Below are positions 1 to 8,839 of a DNA stretch of 64,000 bases, one piece after another. The first letter of the stretch is position 1. Every line of letters begins with the position of its first letter. The notes beneath the pieces were generated by a model. It made no database searches. It was not told the DNA's origin and was given only the letters and a program-made list of their open reading frames with translations. Made by a program: the position numbers and the translations under genes. The DNA is from Lachnospiraceae bacterium (GTDB taxonomy: Bacteria > Bacillota > Clostridia > Lachnospirales > Lachnospiraceae), in contig CP107199.1 of assembly GCA_025758065.1 (NCBI GenBank), forward strand, positions 1,032,001-1,096,000. Reading direction: 5' to 3'.

Positions 1-251
1 TTGCCGCATCCATGGGTATTGGAGTGGCATTTTCCATGTTTCCCATTGGTATTTACCAGGGAGGCATCACTCTTCTTGCGGGCCTGGTAAAGCCATATCT
101 TACCGACCTGATGATCGGACGCCTTTCCTGTATCGGTTCTATCCTTATTTTTGCCCTTGGTTTAAATCTGACCATTGGAACAAAGATCAAGATCACAAAT
201 CTGCTTCCTGCTGTATTCCTGCCGGTTATCGTATGCCTGTTGGGTTTTTAA
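1..251 (+). CDS. DUF554 family membrane protein, C-terminal part
   Basis: The frame is open from base 3 to the window edge, so only the last ~82 residues of a longer gene are seen. They contain hydrophobic segments and the strings IYQGGITLLAGLVKPYL and LGLNLTIGTKIKITNLLP, which fit the C-terminal end of DUF554 (YdfK/YqgA-like) integral membrane proteins. The role of that family is not established. The stop is at 249-251 and a DeoR regulator starts 24 bases later on the same strand, so the two may share a transcript. Identification is by remembered family pattern. Confidence 0.75.
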   Translation, partial: AASMGIGVAFSMFPIGIYQGGITLLAGLVKPYLTDLMIGRLSCIGSILIFALGLNLTIGTKIKITNLLPAVFLPVIVCLLGF

Positions 252-275
252 AGTAGGTTATGAAAGGACGTTATC

Positions 276-1025
276 ATGTTAAAAGAAGAACGACAGAACT
301 GGATCTTAAATAAGCTTCATACCTCCGGAAAGGTAGTAGTAAGCCATCTGGCAGGAGAATTAAAGGTTTCTGAAGATACTATACGCCGTGACCTTTTAGA
401 CCTGGATCAGAAAGGACAGTTAAAACGTGTATTCGGTGGTGCCATTCCTTTAGAAAAGCCGGTCATTAACTTCTTTGACCGGGAAACGGCAGATGTTGCC
501 TTAAAGCAGCAGCTTTCCATAAGGGCGCTGGAATTTCTGGAGTCTGACCAGTTAGTTGCCATTGATGGCAGCAGCACCAATCTCCAGTTTGCCAAAAATA
601 TACCTGACAATTTAAAGCTTACAGTCCTTACCAACAGCTACAGCATCGCCCATGTATGTTCCCTGAAGGAGCAGATACGGGTCATTATCTTAGGCGGCAA
701 TCTATTAAAAGATTCCATGACCACAGTAGGGGAGGTTGCCGCCGCCCAGGCTGCCGGATACCACCCGGACCTGTGCTTTATGGGAGTCTATGCTATTCAT
801 CCGGAATACGGCATGACCATTCCCTATCCAGAAGAGGTCAGCATCAAACGCCAGCTGATCCGCTCCTCCAGCCGTGTTATTGCACTGGTAAACCCGGCTA
901 AGCTGAACACCGTTTCCCGGTATCAGGTGTGCGGGATCGAGGATTTTACAACACTGATCACAGATGGACATGTGCCGCAGGAGATGGCATCCCGGTATAA
1001 AAACAGGGGACTGGATTTTCTGTAG
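276..1025 (+). CDS. DeoR-family transcriptional regulator
   Basis: A 249-residue protein of normal DeoR length. Residues ~4-58 form the DeoR helix-turn-helix (LKVSEDTIRRDLLDLDQKG is the recognition region), followed by the sugar-phosphate-sensing domain with DGSSTNLQFAK (~96-106) and LGGNLLKDSMTTVG (~139-152) as effector-pocket-like strings. Such proteins usually repress sugar catabolic genes and are released by a phosphorylated sugar. The start ATG has AAAGGA seven bases upstream. A strong hairpin follows the stop. The target is not evident: the adjacent transaldolase gene is convergent, and its promoter lies on its far side. Confidence 0.92.
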   Translation: MLKEERQNWILNKLHTSGKVVVSHLAGELKVSEDTIRRDLLDLDQKGQLKRVFGGAIPLEKPVINFFDRETADVALKQQLSIRALEFLESDQLVAIDGSSTNLQFAKNIPDNLKLTVLTNSYSIAHVCSLKEQIRVIILGGNLLKDSMTTVGEVAAAQAAGYHPDLCFMGVYAIHPEYGMTIPYPEEVSIKRQLIRSSSRVIALVNPAKLNTVSRYQVCGIEDFTTLITDGHVPQEMASRYKNRGLDFL

Positions 1026-1052
1026 ACCGGATCTTCTATAAAAATAGTTTAA

Positions 1053-1080
1053 GCCGCCCGTGTTGGGCGGCTCTTTTCTT
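1053..1080 (+). terminator. Rho-independent terminator after the deoR-type gene
   Basis: GCCGCCC-GTGTT-GGGCGGC is a perfect 7-bp stem at 1053-1071, followed by CTCTTTTCTT. It lies 27 bases after the regulator stop and between convergent genes, so it may also stop minus-strand transcription, although the T-run is weaker in that direction. Confidence 0.85.
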
Positions 1081-1174
1081 ACTCACTCTTTCCAAGTAAA
1101 AAACTGCATCTAGATGGTCATTCAATCTGCAAATGTTGATCGTACACATACCGGCACAGCTTTTTCCTCTATAC

Positions 1175-1828
1175 TTATTCCCCAAATACAGCCTTATAAT
1201 CAGCCTGGAACTTGGCAATTCCCTGGTCAGTTAAAGGATGCTTGGTCATCTGCTCTAATACCTTATATGGAACAGTTGCAATATCAGCACCAGCCTTTGC
1301 GCAGTCGATCACATGGATTGGATTACGAACGCTTGCTGCGATGATCTCAGTTTCGATGTTGTGCATCTGGAAGATTTCAGTGATGTCATAGATCAGATCA
1401 ATACCTGGCATGGAAATATCATCCAGACGTCCTAAGAACGGGGATACATATGTAGCACCTGCTCTTGCAGCTAACAGAGCCTGAGCTGCGGAGAAGATCA
1501 GCGTTACATTAGTCTTAACGCCTTCTGCGTGAAGAACCTTTACTGCCTTTAAGCCTTCAACAGTCATAGGGATCTTAACAACCATGTTTGGATGGATCTT
1601 AGCGATCTCACGTCCTTCTGCGATCATTCCTTCTGCAGTTACAGTAGTTGCCTTAACTTCACCACTGATAGGTCCGTCAACAATGGATGCGATCTCTTTG
1701 ATCACTTCGTTAAAGTCACGGCCTTCTTTTGCGATCAGAGATGGATTTGTGGTAACACCACAGATAATTCCCATATCATTTGCCTTGCGGATATCATCTA
1801 CATTTGCTGTGTCGATAAAAAACTTCAT
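1175..1828 (-). CDS. fsa: Transaldolase / fructose-6-phosphate aldolase (FSA/TalC type)
   Basis: The 217-residue product has the length of the small decameric FSA/TalC transaldolases of class I aldolases. It opens with [13 protein letters not shown], the usual FSA start. Lys85 in VVKIPMT is at the position of the Schiff-base lysine, and GVTTNPSL (24-31) and [11 protein letters not shown] are the expected active-site strands. It should transfer or cleave dihydroxyacetone units in the cytoplasm, joining the pentose phosphate pathway to glycolysis. Whether transaldolase or aldolase activity dominates cannot be read from the sequence. AGAGGAGG precedes the ATG, and a consensus promoter lies at 1902-1929. 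Confidence 0.93.
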   Translation of the reverse strand: MKFFIDTANVDDIRKANDMGIICGVTTNPSLIAKEGRDFNEVIKEIASIVDGPISGEVKATTVTAEGMIAEGREIAKIHPNMVVKIPMTVEGLKAVKVLHAEGVKTNVTLIFSAAQALLAARAGATYVSPFLGRLDDISMPGIDLIYDITEIFQMHNIETEIIAASVRNPIHVIDCAKAGADIATVPYKVLEQMTKHPLTDQGIAKFQADYKAVFGE

Positions 1829-1901
1829 GAAATAATCCTCCTCTTAAATTTCCCCTGGAAACAGCTTCTCATTCTGCTTCCCACTGAATTTTTATACTTG
1901 T

Positions 1902-1929
1902 ATTATAGCGCATGGCCTACACATGTCAA
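1902..1929 (-). promoter_or_regulatory. Consensus sigma-A promoter of fsa
   Basis: Read on the minus strand, TTGACA (1929-1924) and TATAAT (1907-1902) are both perfect consensus boxes separated by 16 bases. Transcription should start near 1895, giving a ~65-base leader before the fsa ATG at 1828. Nothing else was recognised in the 310-base gap 1829-2138 apart from the terminator at 2005-2045. Confidence 0.85.
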
Positions 1930-2004
1930 GCAAATATCCGCATCAGTTTGCCATATTTTCCCGCTACACACGCATAATAACGCATTTAAGTTTTATATGT
2001 CACG

Positions 2005-2045
2005 CAAAAACATGCAAAACAAAGAGCCCGACATGCGGACTCTTT
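2005..2045 (-). terminator. Terminator of the pst-phoU operon
   Basis: On the minus strand AAAGAG (2045-2040) pairs with CTCTTT (2026-2021), with inner CCG/CGG pairs and a five-base loop. It is followed by T-rich sequence (TTTGTTTTGCATGTTTTT). It lies ~95 bases after the phoU stop. Confidence 0.7.
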
Positions 2046-2138
2046 CGGATTTATATCTTCGATTTTTCATATTTGCCTGTTCTTTCCAGACAGCTGCATT
2101 TACATTTATACTTTTTACACCTATACTTATAAGTTATT

Positions 2139-2795
2139 TTACATAATACGCACATTTTTCAGTGCACCGGTCTTGCAAAACTGGGTCCATTCGCATACAT
2201 TTACTGCATGATCCCCAATACGCTCTAAATACTTGGCGATCATCAGCAGGTCGATCCCCTGATCTGCATGAGAAGGAGAAGACTTTAATAATTCCACCAC
2301 ATCAGTTTTTACCTGATTGAACAATGCATCTACCTCATCATCTCTGCGGATGATCTCCTCTGCCTCTTCCACATCCTGCTTAATAAATGCTTCTACCGCG
2401 TCATGGACCATTTTCTGGGCTGAAGCTGCCATAGCTGGAAGATGCTGTACAATGTGATAGGCATGGTCACTTTTTATCCTTAAGATCAGCTCTGCAATAT
2501 CTGACGCATGATCTCCAATACGCTCCAGATCCGTTACAACCTTAAGGGCTGTAGATATCTGGCGCAGGTCCTTTGCTACCGGCTGCTGGCGAAGGATCAG
2601 GGACAGACAGCGGGACTCAATGGCACGTTCCATGTCATTTACATTCCGGTCTCCTTTAATAACGTCCTCTGCCATGGTATAATTCTGGTCTTCAAATGCC
2701 ACGAAAGTCTGTTCAATGGCTTTTTCCACCATCATGGCCATATCCCGCAGGCATTTATTCAATTCCTCTAATTCATGTTCATAAGTAATGCGCAT
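2139..2795 (-). CDS. phoU: Phosphate transport system regulatory protein PhoU
   Basis: The 218-residue protein has the two repeated three-helix PhoU domains. The repeats are visible as ERIGDHASDIAELI in the first half and LERIGDHAVNVCEW in the second, both around the conserved E-R-I-G-D-H metal-binding motif. PhoU damps phosphate uptake and signalling through the Pst transporter and a Pho sensor kinase. It is the last gene of the pst operon, 81 bases after pstB, followed by a terminator. Confidence 0.96.
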   Translation of the reverse strand: MRITYEHELEELNKCLRDMAMMVEKAIEQTFVAFEDQNYTMAEDVIKGDRNVNDMERAIESRCLSLILRQQPVAKDLRQISTALKVVTDLERIGDHASDIAELILRIKSDHAYHIVQHLPAMAASAQKMVHDAVEAFIKQDVEEAEEIIRRDDEVDALFNQVKTDVVELLKSSPSHADQGIDLLMIAKYLERIGDHAVNVCEWTQFCKTGALKNVRIM

Positions 2796-2876
2796 CCCGG
2801 CATTCCCCTTCCTGTTGTTTTTCCAACATTTTTACAACTTTACATTTTCACGATCCACACCGGATCATATACTATA

Positions 2877-3638
2877 TCAACCAAAACGTCCTGTGATATA
2901 ATCTTCCGTTCTCTTATCCTTTGGCATGGTAAACAGTTCGTCTGTTGTAGCATACTCTACTACCTCGCCTACCAGGAAAAATGCTGTATAATCTGCAATA
3001 CGGGTTGCCTGCTGCATGTTGTGGGTAACAATGGCAACTGTATATTTGCTCTTCAGATCATCCATCAGATCCTCGATCTTTAAGGTAGAAATAGGATCCA
3101 ACGCAGATGTAGGTTCATCCATTAACAGAACTTCCGGCTCTACTGCCAGTGCTCTTGCAATGCACAGACGCTGCTGCTGTCCACCGGAAAGTCCCAGTGC
3201 AGACTTCTTTAAACGGTCAGAAACCTCATCCCATAAAGCTGCGCCCTTTAAGCTGCGCTCTACAATCTCATCTAACTGTGCTTTATTCTTGATGCCGTGG
3301 ATCCTTGGCCCGTAAGCTACATTGTCATAAATGCTCATTGGAAATGGGTTGGGCTGCTGGAATACCATTCCCACCTTTTTCCTAAGAAGAGTAGTATCTA
3401 CCTGGGGATCATAAATGTCCTCTCCGTCAAGAAGCACGGTTCCGTCGATCTTTACATTAGAAACCAGGTCATTCATACGGTTTAATGTCTTCAAATAGGT
3501 AGATTTTCCACATCCGGATGGTCCTATAAATGCGGTGATCTTATTTTCATAAAGATCCAGATTGATATTCTTCAATGCATGATTTTCTCCATAATACAGA
3601 TTCAGGTCCTGTGTGGAGATCTTTACTTTATTTTCCAT
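2877..3638 (-). CDS. pstB: Phosphate ABC transporter ATP-binding protein PstB
   Basis: A full-length 253-residue ABC ATPase. It has Walker [10 protein letters not shown] (~39-47), the Q-loop region [19 protein letters not shown] that is typical of PstB, the signature LSGGQQQR, Walker [12 protein letters not shown] and the H-loop THNMQQ. It drives phosphate import with PstA and PstC. The start follows TAGGAGA, and it sits 11 bases after the pstA stop. Confidence 0.97.
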   Translation of the reverse strand: MENKVKISTQDLNLYYGENHALKNINLDLYENKITAFIGPSGCGKSTYLKTLNRMNDLVSNVKIDGTVLLDGEDIYDPQVDTTLLRKKVGMVFQQPNPFPMSIYDNVAYGPRIHGIKNKAQLDEIVERSLKGAALWDEVSDRLKKSALGLSGGQQQRLCIARALAVEPEVLLMDEPTSALDPISTLKIEDLMDDLKSKYTVAIVTHNMQQATRIADYTAFFLVGEVVEYATTDELFTMPKDKRTEDYITGRFG

Positions 3639-3649
3639 TCTATTTTCTC

Positions 3650-4552
3650 CTAACGTGTTTCTACATTAAAACGGTGTGAAAGATATTTTGCCAGGGCATT
3701 AATAACCAGTACGATCACCAGAAGCACAACTGCTACGCCGAAAGCTTCATTATATTTTGCCTTCTGCATAAACAGATACAGCTGGATAGTCAGTGTACCG
3801 CCGGATTCAAGCACTTTTCCCAGGAAGTTCTTTGGCAGGTAATAGCCGCTTCCTGCAGTAAACAGCAGTGCTGCAGACTCACCTACAATACGTCCGATGG
3901 CAAGGATAACACCTGTAAGGATACCAGGCATAGCGCTTGGAAGAAGGATGGTGCGGATCATGTACCATTTTGTAGCGCCGATTCCCAGTGCACCGTGTCG
4001 ATAGCTGTCAGGAACTGTCTTTAAAGCTTCCTGGGTAGTTCTTGTGATCAGCGGAAGGATCATTAAGGTCAGTGTCAGGGAACCGGTGAGAATAGAATAG
4101 CCCAGTCCCAGTGTGTTTCCGAAAAATACCATTCCGAAAAGACCAAATATAATAGAGGGGATACCGGAAAGTGTTTCTGTGGTAAATACGATCAGGCGGA
4201 CGATCTTGCCTGGTTTTGCGTACTCATTTAAGTAAACCGCAGAACCTACACCAATAGGGGTGGCGATCAGCAGCGTGATCACTACGATATAAAGGGTATT
4301 GATTATATTTCCAAGAATACCGAAGGTTCCTTTTGTGGTGCTGGAAACAGTGCTTAAAAAAGCCCAGGTCACATGTGGGACACCTCTTACAAAGGTGTAA
4401 CCTAAAATTCCGATGAGAAGGAGCATGGAGATACTGGCACATCCGTAGATAATACCTGTTAAGATCACATCGGTGCTCCGGACACGTTTTCCATAGATGC
4501 TTTCCTTGATAATGGAATCTTCATGAATGCGGATCGCAGCTTCACCTGTCAT
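3650..4552 (-). CDS. pstA: Phosphate ABC transporter permease PstA
   Basis: The 300-residue membrane protein has about six hydrophobic segments and the binding-protein-dependent permease loop [23 protein letters not shown] that contacts PstB. The phrase [18 protein letters not shown] is typical of PstA. Its ATG overlaps the pstC stop in an ATGA, which implies translational coupling. With PstC it forms the transmembrane channel. Confidence 0.96.
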   Translation of the reverse strand: MTGEAAIRIHEDSIIKESIYGKRVRSTDVILTGIIYGCASISMLLLIGILGYTFVRGVPHVTWAFLSTVSSTTKGTFGILGNIINTLYIVVITLLIATPIGVGSAVYLNEYAKPGKIVRLIVFTTETLSGIPSIIFGLFGMVFFGNTLGLGYSILTGSLTLTLMILPLITRTTQEALKTVPDSYRHGALGIGATKWYMIRTILLPSAMPGILTGVILAIGRIVGESAALLFTAGSGYYLPKNFLGKVLESGGTLTIQLYLFMQKAKYNEAFGVAVVLLVIVLVINALAKYLSHRFNVETR

Positions 4553-5481
4553 TTTGTTTTCTCTCCCTTCTTCAGAATGCCGTTTAAACTAACATTGATA
4601 ATCATGATAAATGCAAATAATACAAGACCGATGGTAAATAATACTTCTCTGTGCAGTCCGGATGCATATCCCATTTCTGCTACAATTGCAGTGGTCAGGA
4701 AACGGACAGAGTTAAATGGAAGCGGGAAGTTTACAGAGCTTCCTGATACCAGCGTAATAGCCATTGCCTCACCGATGGCTCTTCCTGTTCCCAGGACAAC
4801 AGCTGTGATAATACCGGATTTTGCTGCCGGAAGGATCACCTGGAAAATAGTCTGGATCTTCGTAGCACCTAATGCCAGAGAAGCACTTTTTAAATGTAAC
4901 GGAACCGCTCTTAAAGCAGATTCGCTGATATTGATGACTGTTGGAAGGATCATAAGCGCCAGCACTAAAACTGCAGAGATCAGGTTTGCACCACCGGTAT
5001 ACTGATGAGTGGAAGAACCTTTAAATACAGCCAATTCTATTTTATACATCAGTGGATTTAAAATCAGGATACCTAGCAGACCGTAGATAACGGACGGGAT
5101 ACCTGCTAACAGCTCTACTGCCGGACGGACCACATTTGCCAGCTTTTTCGGCGCTACTTCTGCCAGAAAAACAGCTGTCATCACACCAACCGGCACACCA
5201 ATGAGGATCGCCAGAAAAGTTCCCACTATAGAAGTAAGGATAACATACAGGATACCGAAACTTGGTGCAGCAGCAGCCGGCTGCCATAAGGTACCAAAAA
5301 GGATATCCAGAATACCTACTTTAAACAGCGCCGGTGTACCACTGAATATCATATATAATGTAATGGAAGCAACAGCCAGGACAGCGAAAAAGCCGCATGC
5401 GGTGAAGATCACTTCTGCAGCTTTTTCAACTGTGGACTTGCTGCCATGATGGGAACGGACGGAAAATGTTTCCTGAGTCAT
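4549..5481 (-). CDS. pstC: Phosphate ABC transporter permease PstC
   Basis: The 310-residue membrane protein has about six hydrophobic segments. The strings IPSVIYGLLGI and ASLALGATKIQTIFQVILPAA (the coupling loop) and GTGRAIGEAMAITLVSG are characteristic of PstC. It lies between pstS (37-base gap) and pstA (4-base overlap) and is the second gene of the operon. Confidence 0.96.
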   Translation of the reverse strand: MTQETFSVRSHHGSKSTVEKAAEVIFTACGFFAVLAVASITLYMIFSGTPALFKVGILDILFGTLWQPAAAAPSFGILYVILTSIVGTFLAILIGVPVGVMTAVFLAEVAPKKLANVVRPAVELLAGIPSVIYGLLGILILNPLMYKIELAVFKGSSTHQYTGGANLISAVLVLALMILPTVINISESALRAVPLHLKSASLALGATKIQTIFQVILPAAKSGIITAVVLGTGRAIGEAMAITLVSGSSVNFPLPFNSVRFLTTAIVAEMGYASGLHREVLFTIGLVLFAFIMIINVSLNGILKKGEKTK

Positions 5482-5517
5482 TGCAGACAGTCTCCTTTCA
5501 TTTCATACAACTCTTCA

Positions 5518-6456
5518 TTATTTATCAGCTGTGATCAGACCTACAGATTTTACAAGCTCAGAACCTTCATCAGAGTAGATGAAGTCAAACAGTGCTTTTA
5601 CAAGGTCGCTCTGCTCGCTGATCTCGCCCTTGGTAGCCATTACGAATGGACGGCTTAAGAAGTATTTTCCTGCCTTGATATTCTCTTCTGTTGACTCAGC
5701 GCCGTCTAATTTTACAGCCTTTACAGTATCATCTAATACGTCCAGAGAAACATATCCAATGGAACCCGGGGTAGATGCTACCTTTGCCATTACAGCGCCA
5801 GTGCTGTCTAATTCATTGCTGTACTTGCATGCATCTTCCAGCTTTAACAGCTCCTCGAAAGCTCCTCTTGTACCGGAACCTGCCTCACGTCCTACTACTA
5901 CGATAGGAGCATCATTTCCGCCTACATCTTTCCAGTTGGTTACAGAACCGTCATAAATGCTGGTCAGCTGATCCTTGGTCAGATCTTCTACTGTGTTAGC
6001 CGGGTCAACTACAACTGCGATACCATCGATCGCTACGATATTTTCTGCAACACCTTTTGCCTTTTCTTCATCCTTTAAGTTTCTGGAAGAGTTACCGATA
6101 TCTGCTGTACCATTGCTTACTGCCTCGATACCAGCACCGGAACCTACGAACTCAGCGGTTACAGTTACCTTTGGATATTTCTCCATAAATGCTTCGCTTA
6201 ATGCATTTGCGAACTTCTCCATAGAAGTGGAACCTACCATGCTGATAGAACCGCTTAAATCTGCATCTGCACTCTTTGCTTCTGTAGCTGCTTCTTTGGT
6301 TGTTTCTTCTGCCTTTGCTTCAGTTGTCTGCTTTTCTGTGGTTGCGGTCGCTGCTGTGGTAGCTGCTGCACCGGAATTTCCACATCCCGCAAGCATTCCT
6401 GCTGCCATTACTGCTGAACCGATCACTGCCATTACTTTCATGCCATTTTTTTTCAT
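5518..6456 (-). CDS. pstS: Phosphate-binding lipoprotein PstS
   Basis: The start is placed at the ATG at 6456 (MKKNGMKVMAVIG). GGAGGAAAAG lies upstream of it, whereas the in-frame GTG at 6474 overlaps that ribosome site. The 312-residue product has a lipoprotein signal ending in LAGC, then an Ala/Thr/Glu-rich linker (~24-60). The phosphate-binding fold follows, with SMVGSTSMEKFA, SGAGIEAVSNGTADIG and GREAGSGTRGAF, the usual phosphate-contact loops. It captures phosphate outside the membrane and delivers it to PstCA. It is the first gene of the operon. Confidence 0.95.
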   Translation of the reverse strand: MKKNGMKVMAVIGSAVMAAGMLAGCGNSGAAATTAATATTEKQTTEAKAEETTKEAATEAKSADADLSGSISMVGSTSMEKFANALSEAFMEKYPKVTVTAEFVGSGAGIEAVSNGTADIGNSSRNLKDEEKAKGVAENIVAIDGIAVVVDPANTVEDLTKDQLTSIYDGSVTNWKDVGGNDAPIVVVGREAGSGTRGAFEELLKLEDACKYSNELDSTGAVMAKVASTPGSIGYVSLDVLDDTVKAVKLDGAESTEENIKAGKYFLSRPFVMATKGEISEQSDLVKALFDFIYSDEGSELVKSVGLITADK

Positions 6457-6563
6457 AATTATCTTTTCCTCCACTTTTTTGTACCGTTTTTATTTTTATG
6501 TTTGCATTTATTTTGCGGTACTTATATTTTTTAATATGTTGTTTTCTTGTTCTTACATTGTGG

Positions 6564-6629
6564 AGTATACAAAAGTTTTACAATAGCTGAAAGCAAGGTA
6601 TGGTATAGCTTTTGTAAAATTTAAGTAAA
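6564..6629 (-). promoter_or_regulatory. pst promoter with Pho-box-like direct repeats
   Basis: On the minus strand three hexamers TTTACT, TTTACA and TATACC lie at 6629-6624, 6618-6613 and 6607-6602, exactly 11 bases apart. They resemble the TT(A/T)ACA direct repeats bound by PhoP/PhoB-type regulators in Gram-positives. A TATACT -10 box lies at 6569-6564 with no -35 box in register, as expected for an activator-dependent promoter. The start of transcription would leave a ~100-base leader before pstS. The assignment is inferred from spacing and context. Confidence 0.45.
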
Positions 6630-6670
6630 TCAGAATCATTGTACACTGAAAAAGACGCGGAAAAAGGGCA

Positions 6671-6697
6671 GAAAAAGACCGGCTGCAACGCAGCCGG
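6671..6697 (-). terminator. Strong terminator after the zinc-ribbon membrane protein
   Basis: CCGGCTGC and GCAGCCGG (6697-6690 and 6686-6679 on the minus strand) form a perfect 8-bp stem with a three-base loop, followed directly by TCTTTTTC. Confidence 0.9.
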
Positions 6698-6727
6698 CCT
6701 GTGTAAAAGAATTTATTCCCTGTTTTG

Positions 6728-7156
6728 TCAGCTTTTTTTGATAAAATCGGTTCCGCATTTCGGGCAGTGGATGCTGATCCGTCCTCTTCCCCTGGGGACA
6801 CGCACCTTCTGTTTACAGTTTGGACAGCGGTAAATATGGTACTTTCTGCTCTCCTGAAAGCGGAATTTCCATTTTTTCCACCATTCAGATACATAAAACT
6901 GCCGTCTTAAAAAGGCTTCATTTTCCTGGTAACGCTTATTAATGTTTTTAGAAAACATTCTTGCATACAGGATAACGAGTACGATCCATTCCAGTGCCCA
7001 CAGGATCCTGGAAGGCAAAGCCGCCGGGATCAGGAAATTAAAAATGATCAGTGCTAAAAGAAGACTTGAAAGGAAACGTCCAAACTGGTCCATTCCGTAT
7101 CTTCCTATCATAAAGCGCTGAAACTGCATTCTCAGTCTGTTTAAGTAGTCACGCAT
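6728..7156 (-). CDS. Small membrane protein with C-terminal zinc ribbon
   Basis: The start is the ATG at 7156 with GAGGAGA upstream; the in-frame TTG at 7171 falls in that site. The 142-residue product has an N-terminal basic region and two hydrophobic helices (~30-46 and ~52-68). Its C-terminal ribbon has CPNCKQ and CPKCG pairs 19 residues apart, ending in DFIKKS. Similar proteins are common and uncharacterised in Clostridia, and the ribbon probably faces the cytoplasm. It is a single-gene transcript with its own terminator. Confidence 0.82.
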   Translation of the reverse strand: MRDYLNRLRMQFQRFMIGRYGMDQFGRFLSSLLLALIIFNFLIPAALPSRILWALEWIVLVILYARMFSKNINKRYQENEAFLRRQFYVSEWWKKWKFRFQESRKYHIYRCPNCKQKVRVPRGRGRISIHCPKCGTDFIKKS

Positions 7157-7214
7157 TTGTCTTCTCCTCAATATTTCTCAATGTTTTTAAATGCATTATC
7201 CACCTTTATGGCAG

Positions 7215-7243
7215 TGAGCATATGCTCATATCCATTTATTATA
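7215..7243 (-). promoter_or_regulatory. Probable promoter and palindromic operator of the zinc-ribbon gene
   Basis: A perfect TATAAT (7243-7238, minus strand) lies 82 bases before the ATG at 7156. Just downstream is the perfect 14-base palindrome TGAGCATATGCTCA (7215-7228), at a position where a bound repressor would block initiation. No good -35 box is visible. No regulator is suggested. Confidence 0.45.
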
Positions 7244-7340
7244 CATGATATCCCGCCAGACTTCCACTGACACTTTTTGAGAAATGCACAATTGAAATGT
7301 TTCAACGATTGTTATGGTATGGTGAGAAAAATAGATGAAA

Positions 7341-7377
7341 ATAGACAAAACAGCAGCTTCTGTTCGGAAGCTGCTGT
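7341..7377 (-). terminator. Rho-independent terminator after the secreted DUF6147-like gene
   Basis: ACAGCAGCTTC (7350-7360) and GAAGCTGCTGT (7367-7377) form a perfect 11-bp stem with a six-base loop. On the minus strand it is followed by TTTGTCTATTTT. It lies ~75 bases after the stop at 7453. Confidence 0.85.
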
Positions 7378-7452
7378 GGGAAAGATTGCTTTTAAATTCG
7401 ATTTATAATCGGTTTAGGATTTTAAGTCTCCATTTAAACTAATTCGGGATTC

Positions 7453-7974
7453 TTAATCAATCCAGATGCCATCAGTGGTTGGACCAAATCCCTCCACTTT
7501 CTCTTCATCACCTGCTGTAAAAGCACCACGGATACGATAGTAATAACCACGCTTTTGATTAGTAAAAGTAACATCAATTGCAGGATCTTCAATTCCATCT
7601 GGATATTCCTCTAATGTATACACAAAGTCTACATAATCCACCTGTTTCCATTTCTTTAAGCTTTCATCATACCGATCCAGATAAAGGCTAACATACAATT
7701 CCGTTGCTGGTTTGTTCAAATATGCATGCGCTGCCGCACCAATATTTCCATTTCCTTCGTTTCTTATAGTGACATCTGCTGACAGAAAGAAATCCCCTCT
7801 TCTTGCAACATTTTTTTCTGTTCCTGTACTAAATTTCACCCCTTTTGCGCACAAAACCGATTCTTGATCTACCGATGTATAATAACTTGCTGCAGGTACT
7901 GCTGCAAAAGCTGTTGTCATACATACATTAACTGCTGCCAGAACTCCAATCACTAAGCGTGCTATTTTTCTCAT
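7453..7974 (-). CDS. Secreted protein of unknown function (DUF6147-like)
   Basis: The 173-residue product begins with a clear signal peptide (MRKIARLVIGVLAAVNVCM then AFAAVP), with cleavage likely after AFA. The mature part is rich in beta-strand-like segments such as VSLYLDRYDESLKKWKQVD and YYYRIRGAFTAGDEEK, and ends GPTTDGIWID. It resembles DUF6147 proteins of Firmicutes, a memory-based assignment; no enzyme motif is seen. GGAGGTTAT precedes the ATG. The DUF4367 gene lies 16 bases upstream on the same strand, so the two are probably co-transcribed and act at the envelope. Confidence 0.7.
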   Translation of the reverse strand: MRKIARLVIGVLAAVNVCMTTAFAAVPAASYYTSVDQESVLCAKGVKFSTGTEKNVARRGDFFLSADVTIRNEGNGNIGAAAHAYLNKPATELYVSLYLDRYDESLKKWKQVDYVDFVYTLEEYPDGIEDPAIDVTFTNQKRGYYYRIRGAFTAGDEEKVEGFGPTTDGIWID

Positions 7975-7990
7975 ATAACCTCCATACTAT

Positions 7991-8731
7991 TTAAAAATGA
8001 ATTTTTCTCACCATTTCATCAAACTCTTCCTGACTCATTTTACCTAAGAGATGATAATATACACCATTATACGCAAATTGAGCTTCTTTCATTTGTAGTT
8101 CTGTTTTTCCTTTTTCCTGACAAACTTCTATATCTATACGTAATCCTGGATTCCATATATTATAAATTTCTTTCGCGTCTGAAGAATGCACAGTTGATGC
8201 CTCAACCTTGTTTTTTGCCTGAACAAAAAATATTTTATTTCCAGCATATTCATACTGCAGTTTCCCATACCCATTTCCCAACATTACATCTTGTAAATAC
8301 ATTTTTTCCGGTATATACCCTAATCTCAGCGTCTTCACTCCCAATTCTTCAGATATTTTCTCATATGCCTCTTCCTCATCACGCACAGTGATAACCTTCG
8401 AATCATTATTATAAACGATTCCCTGCTTCACCATTCTCCCATCCCGATAAAAATAAGATTTCGTTCCCATTGCTACAAAACATCCGCCAACTGTCAGCAC
8501 CGCTGCTGCTACACCAACTGCAAATATCTTATTTATGCAGCGTCTGCGGGGTTTTACGGTTGGACTAGGATCTGGGATCAGTTCCCGTTCTGCCTGGATC
8601 CTAGTCCAGATGCGGTCAAATTCATCAGCTGGAGGCGGATTTAAGGGCAGACTGCTGGTGTCTTTCTCTGCCTGTTCAAAACTTCTTAAAATTTCCTTCA
8701 TTTCTAAGTCCAGTTTTCCTGCTTTTCCCAC
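7991..8731 (-). CDS. DUF4367 membrane protein, probable anti-sigma factor
   Basis: The best start is the GTG at 8731, six bases after GAGG (an in-frame TTG at 8743 overlaps that site). The ~246-residue product has a soluble N-terminal part of ~80 residues, one membrane helix (FAVGVAAAVLTVGGCFVAMG) and an extracellular DUF4367-like domain ending in LLGKMSQEEFDEMVRKIHF. This layout is that of anti-sigma/sensor proteins that pair with ECF sigma factors. The only candidate partner nearby is the sigma gene at 9986-10534, separated from it by the divergently oriented murG. The pairing is inferred. Confidence 0.7.
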   Translation of the reverse strand: MGKAGKLDLEMKEILRSFEQAEKDTSSLPLNPPPADEFDRIWTRIQAERELIPDPSPTVKPRRRCINKIFAVGVAAAVLTVGGCFVAMGTKSYFYRDGRMVKQGIVYNNDSKVITVRDEEEAYEKISEELGVKTLRLGYIPEKMYLQDVMLGNGYGKLQYEYAGNKIFFVQAKNKVEASTVHSSDAKEIYNIWNPGLRIDIEVCQEKGKTELQMKEAQFAYNGVYYHLLGKMSQEEFDEMVRKIHF

Positions 8732-8752
8732 TTTACACCTCAATTGCCAGAT

Positions 8753-8807
8753 ACCCTAAAGTTCCCTCTCGGTTTAGGGTTGACTTTTCACAGTTAATGC
8801 TTACTAT
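8753..8807 (+). promoter_or_regulatory. murG promoter with adjoining inverted repeat
   Basis: TTGACT (8780-8785) and TACTAT (8802-8807) are spaced by 16 bases and face murG. Immediately upstream, ACCCTAAA (8753-8760) and TTTAGGGT (8773-8780) form a perfect 8-bp inverted repeat with a 12-base spacer. The repeat touches the -35 box and lies between murG and the divergent DUF4367 gene. It could be an operator acting on both, or an extracytoplasmic-sigma control site; the role is inferred. Confidence 0.5.
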
Positions 8808-8839
8808 ATTAGTAGACGTTTTTCCTTCAGGAGGTTTTT

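Noticed and set aside
6564..6894. 113-codon frame overlapping the zinc-ribbon gene and the pst promoter
   Set aside because: It is out of frame with the convincing zinc-ribbon gene and reads through its terminator and the pst control region.
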